Origin: Falsiroseomonas tokyonensis
GTDB lineage: Bacteria; Pseudomonadota; Alphaproteobacteria; Acetobacterales; Acetobacteraceae
Length of the DNA: 64,000 nt
Direction of reading: 5' to 3'
Assembly (NCBI RefSeq): GCF_019024325.1
Contig: NZ_JAFNJS010000009.1
Span: 140,839 to 204,838 of the forward strand
The notes under the pieces were generated by a model, which saw only the letters and a program-made list of their open reading frames with translations, did not search any database and was not told the origin of the DNA. Positions 1 to 9,651 of this stretch are shown here, one piece after another. Position 1 is the stretch's first letter. The number at the start of each line of letters is the position of its first letter. The position numbers and the translations under genes are program-made.

Positions 1-642
1 CCGCAGCCCCTCCGGCGTCGCCATGACGTAGGAGACGCGACCCACCGGCTGCGCCCGGGCGGCGACCTCGGGCGGGATCGAGGCCTCCTCCGCCGCTTCC
101 TTCACCAGCGTCTCCGCCGCCGACAGCCCGGCCGGGATGCCACCGGCCACCACATTGTCGATCTGCCCGGGCGCCACCGATTTGTGGCGGGACCGGAAGC
201 CAACCCAGAGGTGCAGGCCCTCCGCCCGCCGGACGAAGCCGTTCACATGCACGCCCTGGGAGATGGCGCCGAAGGCCGGCATGGCGCCGCGGTCCAGCTG
301 CGCCAGCACCGGGCCCTCCGGCGTCGCGCGGATATCGAAAAGCTCGCCCCGCAGCGCCAGGTGGCCCCGCCCGGCCAGGCCCTTGGCGACCTCCGCCAGG
401 GCATGGCTGCGGGCGCCGGGTGCGCGCAGGCGGCCGGCCAGCGCCACGCCCTGGTGGTCGAAATGGAAGTCCCGCGGGTAGAAGGCCAGCGCCCGGGCCA
501 GGTCCCCCCCCACCCAGCCGACCTGCGCCTCCCCGATCCGGAAGCGGAGGAGATGGGCGGGGGAGGCGATGTTGTTGCAGGCCTGGATATGTCGCTCGAA
601 GCGGGCGAGAGCAGGATCGGGCGGCGGGTCGGTGGGGGGCAT
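1..642 (-). CDS. NUDIX hydrolase with DUF4743-type N-terminal domain (3' end outside window)
   Basis: The reading frame runs from ATG at 642 to the window edge, giving 214 residues with no stop, so the C-terminus is missing. The first ~110 residues look like the DUF4743 domain that precedes NUDIX in Tnr3-like proteins. Residues ~165-190 hold the start of the NUDIX fold with GGIPAGLS, then KEAAEEASI, which fits a NUDIX box with Lys in place of the first Arg. Family members hydrolyse nucleoside-diphosphate-linked compounds and some act on damaged thiamine diphosphate; the substrate here is not known. It is divergent from the ABC exporter at 748. Confidence 0.8.
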   Translation of the reverse strand, partial: MPPTDPPPDPALARFERHIQACNNIASPAHLLRFRIGEAQVGWVGGDLARALAFYPRDFHFDHQGVALAGRLRAPGARSHALAEVAKGLAGRGHLALRGELFDIRATPEGPVLAQLDRGAMPAFGAISQGVHVNGFVRRAEGLHLWVGFRSRHKSVAPGQIDNVVAGGIPAGLSAAETLVKEAAEEASIPPEVAARAQPVGRVSYVMATPEGLR

Positions 643-747
643 GGGGCCCTGTAGCGCGCACAGCGCATGGCACGGAAGCCCGTGCGGCGCTTTGCGCCCG
701 GCGCTAGAAGCCCCATCTGCTGACCAACTGGCTTCCGGAGCTTTCCT

Positions 748-2643
748 GTGCGGACCGACCAACCCCGCGAGCGTGGCCATCTGCGCACGCTGCTGACGCT
801 TGCCCCCTATCTGTGGCCGAAAGGAGAGTTGGGGCTGCGCCTGCGCGTGGTGGCCAGCCTGGTGCTCCTGGTCTTCGCCAAGGCCGCCAATGTGGTGGTG
901 CCCATCGCCTTCGCCCGCGCGGTGGATGCCCTGGCGCCGGAGGCCGGGGTTGCGGCGGGCATTGCCGTGGTGCCCATCGCCCTGGTGCTGGCCTATGGCC
1001 TGTTGCGGCTGACCAGCTCCGCCTTCAACGAGGCGCGCGACGCCATCTTCGTGAAGGTGCAGGCGCGCGCCATGCGGCGCATCGCGCTGCAGGTCTTCCA
1101 GCACCTGCATGCCCTGTCCCTGCGCTTCCACCTGGACCGGCAGACCGGCGGCCTGTCCCGCGTGCTGGAACGCGGCACCCGCGGCATGACCTTCGTGCTG
1201 GATTTTCTCCTCTTCAACATCGTGCCGACGATCTTCGAGATCCTGCTGGTGGCGGCGATCCTCTGGGGCATGTTCGACTTCAGCTTCAGCTTCGTCATCC
1301 TGGTGACGGTCGGCATCTACATCGCCTTTACGCTGATGTTCACCGAATGGCGCCTGCGCTTCCGCCGCGCGATGAACGACACGGATACCGAGGCCAATAC
1401 CCGCGCCGTCGACAGCCTTCTGAACTTCGAGACGGTGAAGTATTTCGGCAATGAGCGGCACGAGGCCCGGCGCTACGACGCCAGCATGGAACGCTACGAG
1501 CGCGCCTATTCGCGGTCCGAGGTCAGCCTGAACGCGCTGAACTTCGGCCAGCAGGCGGTGATCGCGGTCGGCCTGACGGTGGTGATGATGATGGCCGCCG
1601 GCCGTGTTTCCGGCGGCGGCATGACGGTAGGCGACTTCGTGCTGGTCAACACCTACATGATCCAGCTGTTCCAGCCGCTGAATTTCCTCGGCTTCGCCTA
1701 TCGCGAGATCAAGCAGGGGCTGGTGGACATGGAAGCCATGTTCGCCCTGATGCGGGAGGACCGCGAGGTGGCGGACGCGCCCGGTGCGCCGGCCCTGGTC
1801 GCGACCGGCGGCGAGGTGCGCTTCGAGAATGTGCGCTTCGGCTACCGGCCGGACCGGGAAATCCTGAAGGGCGTCAGCTTCACCGTGCCGCCGGGCCGGA
1901 CGCTGGCCATCGTGGGTCCCACGGGCGCGGGCAAGTCCACCATCAGCCGCCTGCTGTTCCGCTTCTATGACGCGACCGGCGGGCGCGTGCTGATCGACGG
2001 GCAGGATGTGCGGGAAGTGCAGCAGGACAGCGTCCGCGCCGCCATCGGCGTGGTGCCGCAGGACACCGTGCTGTTCAACGACACCATCCGCTACAACATC
2101 GCCTATGGCCGCCCCGGCGCGACGCAGGAGGAGGTGGAGGCCGCCGCCCGTGCCGCCCAGGTGCACGACTTCGTGCTGCGCCTGCCGGATGGCTACGACA
2201 CCAAGGTGGGCGAGCGCGGCTTGAAGCTTTCGGGCGGCGAGAAGCAGCGCGTGGCCATCGCCCGCACCCTGCTGAAGAACCCCCGCATCGTCATCCTGGA
2301 CGAGGCGACCAGCGCCCTGGATACCCGCACCGAGCAGGACATCCAGGCCGCGCTGCGCGACGCCGCCCGCGGCCGCACCACCCTGGTCATCGCCCATCGC
2401 CTGTCCACCGTGGTGGATGCGGACGAGATCCTGGTGCTGCAGGAAGGCCAGGTGGCGGAGCGGGGTTCGCATGCCGCGCTGATCGCCGCCGATGGCCTCT
2501 ATGCCGCCATGTGGCGCCGCCAGTCCGAGGCGGTGGCGGCGGCGGAGGCCGCCGCGGCGGCCCAGGCGGCGGAAGCCGCCACGGGGATCCAGGCGGCGGA
2601 AGCCGCCAAGGGCATTCAGGCGGCATCGAAGCTGCCCGCCTGA
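748..2643 (+). CDS. ATM1-type ABC exporter, fused permease and ATPase
   Basis: A 631-residue half-transporter: about six membrane segments between residues 30 and 330, then a nucleotide-binding domain with Walker A GPTGAGKST (about 390-398), signature LSGGEKQR (~494) and Walker B RIVILDEATSALD. The NFETVKYFGNE stretch is typical of the ATM1/HMT group, which exports glutathione-linked sulfur or metal conjugates across the inner membrane. GTG at 748 is the chosen start because GGAG lies seven bases upstream. The C-terminal tail is an Ala/Glu-rich repeat (see 2563-2624) not needed for the transporter fold. The substrate is inferred from family only. Confidence 0.9.
   Translation: MRTDQPRERGHLRTLLTLAPYLWPKGELGLRLRVVASLVLLVFAKAANVVVPIAFARAVDALAPEAGVAAGIAVVPIALVLAYGLLRLTSSAFNEARDAIFVKVQARAMRRIALQVFQHLHALSLRFHLDRQTGGLSRVLERGTRGMTFVLDFLLFNIVPTIFEILLVAAILWGMFDFSFSFVILVTVGIYIAFTLMFTEWRLRFRRAMNDTDTEANTRAVDSLLNFETVKYFGNERHEARRYDASMERYERAYSRSEVSLNALNFGQQAVIAVGLTVVMMMAAGRVSGGGMTVGDFVLVNTYMIQLFQPLNFLGFAYREIKQGLVDMEAMFALMREDREVADAPGAPALVATGGEVRFENVRFGYRPDREILKGVSFTVPPGRTLAIVGPTGAGKSTISRLLFRFYDATGGRVLIDGQDVREVQQDSVRAAIGVVPQDTVLFNDTIRYNIAYGRPGATQEEVEAAARAAQVHDFVLRLPDGYDTKVGERGLKLSGGEKQRVAIARTLLKNPRIVILDEATSALDTRTEQDIQAALRDAARGRTTLVIAHRLSTVVDADEILVLQEGQVAERGSHAALIAADGLYAAMWRRQSEAVAAAEAAAAAQAAEAATGIQAAEAAKGIQAASKLPA
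2563..2624 (+). repeat. 27-bp tandem repeat coding the exporter's C-terminal tail
   Basis: Two imperfect 27-bp units (2563-2589 and 2590-2616) plus a partial third copy. They encode repeats of the pattern QAAEAATGI/QAAEAAKGI. The copies differ at a few bases, as in a recent in-frame duplication. Confidence 0.7.
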
Positions 2644-2701
2644 GGGGGGTTCCCATGCCGCGCCCGCCTGCCTATGTCCCGATTCATTGAGGAGGCCGCC
2701 T

Positions 2702-2971
2702 ATGCAGTTCGACCCCCAGGGCGAGGCCCCTGAAGATCTCAGCCATGCCGGTTCGGTGGTGGACAAGGCCATCGAATACATGATCGAGCAGGGCATCGAC
2801 CCGATCTCCATCGCCTCGGCCCTGCTCGGCGGCTCGCTCGGCATGCTGGCGCGCAGCATGGACGACCGCGCGGTGGCCGGCGTGCTGCGCAGCGCCCTCG
2901 CCTCGGTCGAAGCCGGCGAATTGGCGGAGATGCGGCGCGCGTCGGAAGCCGAGCAGGCGGCTAATCCCTGA
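2702..2971 (+). CDS. Small hypothetical protein, 89 aa
   Basis: Not assigned to a named family. The protein is acidic at its N-terminus and has two predicted amphipathic or helical stretches (DKAIEYMIEQGIDPISIASALLGG and RSALASVEAGELAEM). It has no signal peptide or clear membrane segment. ATG at 2702 follows GGAGG with good spacing. It lies 58 bp after the exporter gene on the same strand and is followed at once by a perfect palindrome at 2973-2988, so it probably ends that transcription unit. Confidence 0.7.
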   Translation: MQFDPQGEAPEDLSHAGSVVDKAIEYMIEQGIDPISIASALLGGSLGMLARSMDDRAVAGVLRSALASVEAGELAEMRRASEAEQAANP

Positions 2972-2972
2972 G

Positions 2973-2988
2973 CTGGGGCCGGCCCCAG
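2973..2988. terminator. Perfect 16-nt palindrome after the 89-aa gene
   Basis: CTGGGGCCGGCCCCAG begins one base after the stop codon at 2971. It is self-complementary over its whole length, with no T-run following. It is probably a terminator or mRNA 3'-end stabiliser. Confidence 0.45.
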
Positions 2989-2990
2989 GC

Positions 2991-3019
2991 TTGACGAACC
3001 GGGCGCGATCCGCGATACG
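2991..3019 (+). promoter_or_regulatory. Candidate sigma-70 promoter for rpmB
   Basis: TTGACG at 2991-2996, then a 17-bp spacer and GATACG at 3014-3019. This is a good -35 and a weak -10, placed about 85 bp upstream of the L28 start. It is a pattern match only. Confidence 0.4.
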
Positions 3020-3104
3020 CCCCGGCTCCGGACCACTTCCGCGCGCGGCTGCCTGGACCACTCGGCCCAGGACCCGCGCGTGTGCTTTTCGGGATTGATG
3101 AGTC

Positions 3105-3401
3105 ATGGCCCGCCGCTGCGGTATCACCGGCAAGGGCGTGCTGACGGGCAACAACGTCAGCCACGCCAACAACAAGACGCGCCGGCGCTTCCTGCCGAAC
3201 ATGCAGGAGACGTCGTTCTTCTCGGACATCCTGGGCACGCCGGTCCGGATGCGCCTGACGGTGAACGGCATCCGCACGGTGGAGCACAATGGGGGTCTCG
3301 ACTCCTTCCTGCTCGGCACCCCGGACCGCCGCCTGCCGGTCGAGGCGCTGGTGCTGAAGCGCCGGCTGGAGCGCGCGCGGGACAAGAAGGCCGCTGCCTG
3401 A
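3105..3401 (+). CDS. rpmB: 50S ribosomal protein L28
   Basis: 98 residues, the normal length for alphaproteobacterial L28. The N-terminus [11 protein letters not shown] and the [14 protein letters not shown] segment are diagnostic of the family. L28 binds the 23S rRNA near the E-site region of the large subunit. It appears to be monocistronic: a candidate promoter lies at 2991 and a hairpin at 3408 directly after the stop. Confidence 0.97.
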   Translation: MARRCGITGKGVLTGNNVSHANNKTRRRFLPNMQETSFFSDILGTPVRMRLTVNGIRTVEHNGGLDSFLLGTPDRRLPVEALVLKRRLERARDKKAAA

Positions 3402-3407
3402 TCCGGC

Positions 3408-3431
3408 GGCGCGGGCCAGGGCGCCCGCGCC
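3408..3431 (+). terminator. Hairpin after rpmB
   Basis: Nine-base arms GGCGCGGGC (3408-3416) and GCCCGCGCC (3423-3431) with a six-base loop, seven bases after the rpmB stop. There is no U-tract, so it is only terminator-like. Confidence 0.5.
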
Positions 3432-3558
3432 AGCCGTTCAGGGCGACCCCACCGTCATGGGGCACCCCCTGGCCGCCCGACACGAAATCGTGTGGTTGGG
3501 CGCGATGCGGACGGTGCATTAACCGCGCGGCAACCGGCGCGGCGCCAAGCTTCCGGCG

Positions 3559-4368
3559 ATGCCAACCGAGTCGCACCTTGCCGTCGCCCTCCTGGTCCTC
3601 GGAGCCTGGATCGCCTGCGCCTTGTGGGTCCGCAGCGCCCTCCTCCAATCGCGGGATCGCGTCGCCTCGGCCGAACGCCTTGCCGCCGCACGGGGGCGCT
3701 GCCTTTCGCTGGCCGCGCAGGAATTGCGGGGGCCGGGCCTGGCGCTGATGGCGCAGGCCGCGGACGAAAGCCCCGCCCCCCGCCGTGCGGGCGAGGAAAC
3801 CCAGCTGAAGGCGGTCGCCCAACAATTGCTGCGCCTGGCCGATGACCTGGCCGACTTCGCCACCGAACCCTCCCCCCGCTCCCTGCACGAGGCCCCGGCC
3901 CTGCTCGGCCCTGTGATCGATGCCGCAGTCGCCGGCGTCAGCGCCCAGCTGGGCGCCGGCCGCCGCCATTGGCAGGTGGAGCCCGATCTGCGGGCGCTGC
4001 GCGTGCGTGCCGATAGCCGCGCGCTGGAAGGCGCGCTGGCCGCCCTGCTGCGCCGCGCCGCGCGCCATTCCCGCGACGGCGATGTGGTGGCGCTGCGCCA
4101 TGTGCTGGGATCGGAAACGGTCGCCATCGTGGTGGAGGATGAGGGCGATGGCCTGCCGGCGCAGGACCTGGTGCCGGAATCCGCCAGCCCCAGCCAGCAG
4201 TCCGGCCTCGGCGCCGGCAATGGCTCACGCGGGCTGGACCTCGGCCTGACCCTGGCGCGTTCCCTGGCCGCGGCGCATGGCGGCGACATCCGCCTGGAAA
4301 GCGCCCCCGGCATCGGCGCCCGCGCCTGGCTCACCCTGCCGCGCACACGGCTGCTCGACGCGGCCTGA
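3559..4368 (+). CDS. Degenerate sensor-histidine-kinase-like protein
   Basis: 269 residues: one N-terminal membrane segment (about 8-25), a DHp-like helix region and a C-terminal HATPase_c-like domain. ATP-domain motifs remain as DEGDG (G1) and GLDLGLTLAR (G2). At the phosphoacceptor position the usual HELRTP reads QELRGP, so the His is Gln54, and the N-box Asn in the helix ALEGALAALLRRAARHS is also absent. As written it should not autophosphorylate in the normal way. No response regulator is adjacent. It may be a pseudokinase that binds a partner, or a decayed gene. Its stop is six bases from the convergent gene's stop. Confidence 0.75.
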   Translation: MPTESHLAVALLVLGAWIACALWVRSALLQSRDRVASAERLAAARGRCLSLAAQELRGPGLALMAQAADESPAPRRAGEETQLKAVAQQLLRLADDLADFATEPSPRSLHEAPALLGPVIDAAVAGVSAQLGAGRRHWQVEPDLRALRVRADSRALEGALAALLRRAARHSRDGDVVALRHVLGSETVAIVVEDEGDGLPAQDLVPESASPSQQSGLGAGNGSRGLDLGLTLARSLAAAHGGDIRLESAPGIGARAWLTLPRTRLLDAA

Positions 4369-4374
4369 TCGGGA

Positions 4375-5337
4375 TCAGCTGGGCGCCTCGAACAGCAGCA
4401 GCAGGCTGCGCTGCCAGAGGCTTTCATTGTCGTCGGAGATCAGCGCCACCAGCACGCGGCCCTCTCGCTCCAGCACCGCCACACCCTCGTAATTGTCGAC
4501 CGGCAACGGGGGCTCCAGGCGCAGCAGGACCTCGCCCTGCACCAGTCGGCCCTGGCTGGCCTGGCGCAGCTGGTCGGGGGCCAGGCGCAGCAGACGGCCG
4601 CCAAAGCCGGCCAGCAGGCCGAAGGACCGCTCCAGCACCAGCGCGCCGCCATCCGGCAGCGCCGCCGCATCCACCGGCACATGGCCGGCAGCGGGACGAT
4701 AGCCGAAGGCGCGCCAGGAGTCGGGGCCGCCGATCCAGCCGGTAAGGTCGCCGGGCTCGCCCGGACCCCAGGGCAGCCCCTCGGACAGCGCCAGCCAGCG
4801 CCCATCCGCCAGCACCGCCAGGGATTCCAGCGCGGCATTGCCGGGCGAGCGATCGAGTCCCGGCGGGGCGGGCATGGGGCGGGCGGGGCCCGTCCAGCTG
4901 GCATAGGCGGCGATGCGGTGCCGGCGCTCGAAACCCACCAGCCAGGTGCCGTCCGGCAGCCGCGCCAGCGCCTCCGCATCCGCCGCGCGGCCGGGCGGCA
5001 TGGCGCGGCCCCGCTCGTCCCGCAAAAAGCCACTGCGGATCAGCGAAAGGTTCAGGGGCCGCAGCCCCTCATCCAGCGCCAGCCGCATCTCGACGAAGCG
5101 CGCGCGATCGCTGATGGCGGTCAGCGTCAGGTCTGGCGCCAGATGCAGCCCGGACAGCCCGCCGAAGCCCAGCACGCCGGTGTTGATCTCCAGGCCGCCG
5201 AGCAGCCGGAGCGCGCCGAAGGGGCCCTCCGGCAGGTCGAGCCGGCGGGTGAGCGGCGGCTCCGCCCCCTTCCCGCAGCTGGGCAGCGCCGCCAGCGCGG
5301 CGGCGGCGCCCAGCAGAAGACCGCGGCGGGTGGTCAG
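4375..5337 (-). CDS. Phytase-like esterase-family lipoprotein
   Basis: About 320 residues matching the 'esterase-like activity of phytase' family, with [21 protein letters not shown] and ISDDN motifs typical of that beta-propeller-like fold. The N-terminus [20 protein letters not shown] looks like a twin-arginine lipoprotein signal with Cys21 as lipid site. No ATG/GTG/TTG gives this complete signal; the best start is CTG at 5337, overlapping the cobT stop as CTGA. A GTG at 5175 would drop the signal peptide. The enzymatic substrate is unknown. Confidence 0.7.
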   Translation of the reverse strand: MTTRRGLLLGAAAALAALPSCGKGAEPPLTRRLDLPEGPFGALRLLGGLEINTGVLGFGGLSGLHLAPDLTLTAISDRARFVEMRLALDEGLRPLNLSLIRSGFLRDERGRAMPPGRAADAEALARLPDGTWLVGFERRHRIAAYASWTGPARPMPAPPGLDRSPGNAALESLAVLADGRWLALSEGLPWGPGEPGDLTGWIGGPDSWRAFGYRPAAGHVPVDAAALPDGGALVLERSFGLLAGFGGRLLRLAPDQLRQASQGRLVQGEVLLRLEPPLPVDNYEGVAVLEREGRVLVALISDDNESLWQRSLLLLFEAPS

Positions 5338-7202
5338 GCGACCAGGGGCGCGCGTTCGGAAGCGGCCCGCTGCCAGGCCAGCGCCGCATCCTCGTCGAAG
5401 AGCTCGGCGAGCTTCTTCATCATGGTGCCGCCCAGCTCCTCCGCATCCACGATGGTCACCGCGCGGCGGTAGTAGCGGGTGACGTCGTGGCCGATGCCGA
5501 TGGCGATCAGCTCCACCGCCTCGCGGCCCTCGATCTCGCCGATCACCTTGCGCAGGTGGCGCTCCAGATAGTTGCCGGGGTTCACGGACAGGGTGCTGTC
5601 ATCCACCGGCGCGCCGTCCGAGATCACCATCAGGATGCGGCGATGCTCGGTGCGGGTCAGCAGGCGCTTGTAGGCCCATTCCAGCGCCTCGCCGTCGATG
5701 TTCTCCTTCAGCAGCCCCTCGCGCAGCATCAGGCCGAGGTTCTTGCGGGCGCGGCGCCAGGGGGCGTCGGCCGACTTGTAGATGACGTGGCGCAGGTCGT
5801 TCAGCCGGCCCGGATTGCGCGGCTTGCCCTCCTGCACCCAGCGCTCGCGGCTCTGGCCGCCTTTCCAGGCGCGGGTGGTGAAGCCCAGGATCTCGACCTT
5901 CACCGAGCAGCGCTCCAGCGTGCGGGCCAGGATGTCGCAGCACATGGCGGCCACGGTGATCGGCCGGCCGCGCATGGAGCCGGAATTGTCGATCAGCAGG
6001 GTCACCACCGTGTCCCGGAAATCCGCCTCGCGCTCCTTCTTGTAGGACAGCGACTGCATCGGGTTCACCACGACGCGCGCCAGCCGCGCCACGTCCAGGA
6101 TCCCCTCCTCCAGGTCGAATTCCCAGGCGCGCTGCTGCTGCGCCATCAGCCGGCGCTGCAGCCGGTTCGCCAGCTTGGAAACCACGCCCTGCAGGTGGGA
6201 CAGCTGCTGGTCGAGCTGCTGGCGGAGGCGGGCGAGCTCATCCGCGTCACACAGGTCATCGGCCTCGACGACCTCGTCGAAGGCCTTGTTGTAGGCGCGG
6301 TAGATGGAGGCGTCGTCGGTGGCCGGCACCTCCTTGCGCTGCTGCGGTCCGCCCGGGCGGTCGTCGCCCTCGGCGGCGGCGCCTTCCTCCTCGCCCTCCT
6401 GGCCCTCATCCTCGGCGGCGTCGCCCTGCATGGTCTCGGGCTGGGCGCCGAGCATGCTCTCGGTGTCCTGGGCCTGGGATTCGCCCTCGCCGGACTGGTC
6501 CTGCTGCGAGGTGGTCTCGCCGCCCTCGCCCTCCTCCTCATCCTGCTCGGCCTCGGTCTCCACTTCGGCCTCGGCCAGGTCGAGCGCGGCCAGCAGCTTG
6601 CGGGCGGCGCGGCCGAAGGCGTCCTGGTCCGTGCTGCGCTCGGCCATCTCGGCCAGCGCAGCCTCGGCGGATTCGCCGATGGTGTCGCGCCACATGTCGA
6701 GGATGCGCTGGGCGGCGGCGGGGGCTGGCTCCCCGGACAGACGCTCCCGCGCCAGCAGGCCCAGCGCCGCGGCCAGCGGTAGCTGGTCCTTCCGCGTCAT
6801 GCGGTCGTAGCCCTCCGACTCGCACTGGTCGGTCAGCCGGGCGCGCAGATTGGCGGCGACGCCGGACATGTGCTGGCTGCCCACCACCTCGACCCGCACA
6901 TCCTCCAGCGCGTCGAAGACCTCCCGCGCCTCGCGGCGGGCGGGGATCCGGTTGGCGTGCACGCCCTCATCATGGTGGCGCAGCTTCAGCGCGATGGCGT
7001 CCGCCGCGCCGCGCAGCTTGGCCATTTCGGCCGGCGGCAAGGCGCGCGTCGGCAGCGGCAGGCGGGCGCGCTTGCCGGCGAGGCCGGAGGGGCCTGGCTG
7101 ATAGGCCACCTGCACTTCCGGCTGGCGCGCGATGGCGCGCACCGCGCCGGCGGTGGCCCGCTTGAATTCTTCCTGGCGCGTCTGGTCGGGCTTGCCGCTC
7201 AT
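5334..7202 (-). CDS. cobT: Cobaltochelatase subunit CobT
   Basis: 622 residues, the usual size. There is an N-terminal conserved region, a very acidic Glu/Asp/Gln-rich middle (about residues 210-300), and a C-terminal von Willebrand A domain with the metal-ion site DNSGSMRG near residue 402. With CobN and CobS it inserts Co2+ into hydrogenobyrinic acid a,c-diamide in aerobic cobalamin synthesis. It lies downstream of cobS with a glutathione-transferase gene between them. cobN is not in the window. Confidence 0.95.
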   Translation of the reverse strand: MSGKPDQTRQEEFKRATAGAVRAIARQPEVQVAYQPGPSGLAGKRARLPLPTRALPPAEMAKLRGAADAIALKLRHHDEGVHANRIPARREAREVFDALEDVRVEVVGSQHMSGVAANLRARLTDQCESEGYDRMTRKDQLPLAAALGLLARERLSGEPAPAAAQRILDMWRDTIGESAEAALAEMAERSTDQDAFGRAARKLLAALDLAEAEVETEAEQDEEEGEGGETTSQQDQSGEGESQAQDTESMLGAQPETMQGDAAEDEGQEGEEEGAAAEGDDRPGGPQQRKEVPATDDASIYRAYNKAFDEVVEADDLCDADELARLRQQLDQQLSHLQGVVSKLANRLQRRLMAQQQRAWEFDLEEGILDVARLARVVVNPMQSLSYKKEREADFRDTVVTLLIDNSGSMRGRPITVAAMCCDILARTLERCSVKVEILGFTTRAWKGGQSRERWVQEGKPRNPGRLNDLRHVIYKSADAPWRRARKNLGLMLREGLLKENIDGEALEWAYKRLLTRTEHRRILMVISDGAPVDDSTLSVNPGNYLERHLRKVIGEIEGREAVELIAIGIGHDVTRYYRRAVTIVDAEELGGTMMKKLAELFDEDAALAWQRAASERAPLVA

Positions 7203-7215
7203 GCTTGGAAATCCG

Positions 7216-7857
7216 TCATGCGCGCACCGCTTCCCGGGCGCGGGCGGCTGCCAGCGCGGGTCGGGCCTCGAGCGCGGCGAGGTAGGAGGCGATGACCGGA
7301 GAGGGCGTCAGCATGCCCCAGGCGGTCACATATTGCAGGGTGGAGCCGATCAGCACATCGGCCGTGCTCAGCGCCGCGCCGAGCAGGAAGGGGCCGCCGG
7401 AGGCCTCGATCTGCCGCTCGATGCGCCCCAGCGCGGTGGCGAAATCCGGCCAGCCCAGCGCCCGTGCCGGCGGCGGCTCTGCCCGCGGAAAGGCCTTGTC
7501 GGCCAGCGCCGGTTCCAGCACGCCGGCGCCATAGGCCATCAGCGTCTGGTACAGCGCGCGTTCCGGATTGCCGGGCGGCGGCGAGAGCAGGCCGGGATGC
7601 AGTTCGTCCAGATAGGCGCAGATGCCCAGGCTTTCGGAAACCACGATGCCGGTCCAGTCGCCGGCCGGCCCGCGATCCTCCAGCACCGGCAGCTTGCCGT
7701 CCGGGTTGATCGCGAGGAATTCCGGCCGCTTATGGGTGCCTGCCTCCAGGTCGTGCTGGATCAGCGCATAGTCGGCGCCGAATTCCTCCAGCAGCCAGAG
7801 GATGCGGAAGGCCCGCGTTCTCGGTGCGAAATGCAGCAGGAAGCGCGGACCCGCCAT
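7216..7857 (-). CDS. Glutathione S-transferase family protein
   Basis: 213 residues with an N-terminal thioredoxin-like domain ([13 protein letters not shown], then [11 protein letters not shown] with the cis-Pro) and a helical C-terminal domain. The segment after the first strand, [16 protein letters not shown], resembles YfcG/GstB-like bacterial transferases. It sits between cobS (6 bp upstream) and cobT (13 bp downstream) and so is probably co-transcribed with them. No link to cobalt insertion is known; the substrate cannot be told. Confidence 0.88.
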   Translation of the reverse strand: MAGPRFLLHFAPRTRAFRILWLLEEFGADYALIQHDLEAGTHKRPEFLAINPDGKLPVLEDRGPAGDWTGIVVSESLGICAYLDELHPGLLSPPPGNPERALYQTLMAYGAGVLEPALADKAFPRAEPPPARALGWPDFATALGRIERQIEASGGPFLLGAALSTADVLIGSTLQYVTAWGMLTPSPVIASYLAALEARPALAAARAREAVRA

Positions 7858-7863
7858 GCGGCC

Positions 7864-8895
7864 TCACCCCGCCTTGCGCAGCATGCTGCCGGTGGAGAGC
7901 TCCTCGTTAAAGCAGCGCTGGTAGTATTCGGCCACCGTGCCGCGCTCCGCCTCATCGCACTTGTTCAGGAAGGTCATGCGGAAGGCGAAGCCGATGTCGC
8001 CGAAGATCTTGGCGTTCTCGGCCCAGGTGATGACGGTGCGCGGCGACATGACGGTGGAGATGTCGCCGGCGATGAAGCCGGCGCGCGTCAGGTCGGCGAG
8101 CGCCACCATGGCTTCCGTCTGCCGCTTCATCTTCGCGTCCTTCTCGTCCCAGCCGAGCTTGGCCATGACGATCGCCGTCTCCTGCGCATGCGGCAGGTAG
8201 TTCAGCGTGGCGACGATGTTCCAGCGGTCCATCTGCCCTTGGTTGATCTGCTGCGTGCCGTGATAGAGGCCCGTGGTGTCGCCGAGGCCCACCGTATTCG
8301 CCGTGGCGAACAGCCGGAACATCGGATGCGGGCGGATCACCTTGTTCTGGTCGAGCAAAGTGAGCTTGCCCTCCACCTCCAGCACGCGCTGGATCACGAA
8401 CATCACGTCCGGGCGACCGGCGTCGTATTCGTCGAAGACCAGCGCGCAGGGGTGCTGCAGCGCCCAGGGCAGGATGCCTTCGCGGAATTCCGTGACCTGC
8501 TTGCCGTCCTTCAGGACGATCGCATCCTTGCCGATCAGGTCGATGCGGGAGATGTGGCTGTCCAGGTTCACCCGGATGCAGGGCCAGTTCAGCCGCGCCG
8601 CCACCTGTTCGATATGCGTCGACTTGCCGGTGCCGTGATAGCCCTGGACCATGACGCGACGGTTGAAGGCGAAGCCGGCGAGGATCGCCAGCGTCGTCTC
8701 CCGGTCGAAGCGATAGGTGCTGTCCACCTCCGGAACATGTTCGGTGCGGCGGCTGAAGGCCGGCACCTTCATGTCGCTGTCGATGCCGAAGACATCGCGC
8801 ACGAGAAGGTGCGTGTCCGGCATATCGATCACGGAGGTGGGGCTAATCTCGGCGAGGCTGGCGGCCTTGTTCATCTGCTGGTCCGGCTGTGACAT
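7864..8895 (-). CDS. cobS: Cobaltochelatase subunit CobS
   Basis: 343 residues, AAA+ MoxR-like ATPase with Walker [10 protein letters not shown] (about 84-92), Walker B ALVFDEYD and a sensor-1 region LFATANT. The N-terminal [18 protein letters not shown] stretch is conserved in CobS. It forms the chaperone-like ATPase ring with CobT that drives CobN during cobalt insertion. It follows the J-domain gene on the same strand after 34 bp. Confidence 0.97.
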   Translation of the reverse strand: MSQPDQQMNKAASLAEISPTSVIDMPDTHLLVRDVFGIDSDMKVPAFSRRTEHVPEVDSTYRFDRETTLAILAGFAFNRRVMVQGYHGTGKSTHIEQVAARLNWPCIRVNLDSHISRIDLIGKDAIVLKDGKQVTEFREGILPWALQHPCALVFDEYDAGRPDVMFVIQRVLEVEGKLTLLDQNKVIRPHPMFRLFATANTVGLGDTTGLYHGTQQINQGQMDRWNIVATLNYLPHAQETAIVMAKLGWDEKDAKMKRQTEAMVALADLTRAGFIAGDISTVMSPRTVITWAENAKIFGDIGFAFRMTFLNKCDEAERGTVAEYYQRCFNEELSTGSMLRKAG

Positions 8896-8929
8896 CGATT
8901 GCGATCCTAGGGCGCCAGGACGGGCGCGG

Positions 8930-9538
8930 CTACCCGGCTGGTGCGGCTGCGGGCGTGGCTTTGCCCGGAAGCTTGCGGCGAACCAGGCTGTAGGCGCGGT
9001 TGATGTCCTTCAACCGCTCCTCCGCCTGGCGATCGCCGCCATTGGCGTCGGGGTGGTAGCGTTTGGCGAGTTCCTTGTAGCGCGTTCGCAGCGCCAGGGC
9101 ATCGAGCGGCCAGCCCAGGCCCAGCACATCCAGCGCCGCGCGCAGTTCGGCCGGCGGTTCGTCCTGCCGCGGCGGCTTGGCGCGGCGCTGGGCATGCAGC
9201 GGCGTGGCGCCCAGTACGCCCAGCGGGTCGCGCAGCACCTCCGGGTCGAAGGGATTGGCGCCGCCGAGCCGGCCGAGCGGCCAGGTCGGGCGCTGCCAGC
9301 CGGAATCCTCGCGCAGATGCGCCTCGATCTCGCCGGGGGACATGCCCTTGTAGTAGTCCCAGGCGCGGTTGTAGGCGCGCACATGGTCCAGGCAGAACCA
9401 TCGGTATTGGTTGAGCGTCTTGCGGTCGCGCGGCGCGCGGAATTCGCCGGGCAGCGGGCAGCCCGGGGACTCGCAGGGGCGCACCGGCGCCTCCGGCTCC
9501 GCCGTCATTGTTCCGATGCGGTCGCCACGTCGCGCCAT
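8930..9538 (-). CDS. J-domain protein with N-terminal Cys motif
   Basis: 202 residues. The J domain is C-terminal (about 130-190) with the HPD motif in [11 protein letters not shown], so this is a DnaJ-like co-chaperone without the Gly/Phe and zinc regions of true DnaJ. The N-terminal half carries CESPGCP and a conserved [20 protein letters not shown] block found in the alphaproteobacterial relatives that sit beside cobS. An internal ATG at 9508 is an alternative start. It probably stimulates DnaK ATPase; its client is unknown. Confidence 0.9.
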   Translation of the reverse strand: MARRGDRIGTMTAEPEAPVRPCESPGCPLPGEFRAPRDRKTLNQYRWFCLDHVRAYNRAWDYYKGMSPGEIEAHLREDSGWQRPTWPLGRLGGANPFDPEVLRDPLGVLGATPLHAQRRAKPPRQDEPPAELRAALDVLGLGWPLDALALRTRYKELAKRYHPDANGGDRQAEERLKDINRAYSLVRRKLPGKATPAAAPAG

Positions 9539-9651
9539 TCCGGGTTTATGGTCGCCGGGTTGCGGCCGCGCAAGGCGGGCCGGCGAAACGGAGCCATGCC
9601 GGATCCGGCCCTGTCCAAGCCCGCAGCAGCCCCCACATGTCAGGAACAGCC

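Noticed and set aside
3509..3530. CtrA-type site (TTAACC followed by CAACC) before the kinase-like gene
   Set aside because: The second half-site lacks TTAA, so the match is too weak to report.
8896..8929. Cobalamin riboswitch before cobS
   Set aside because: The gap to the J-domain gene is only 34 bp and no B12-box sequence is visible there or before the J-domain gene.
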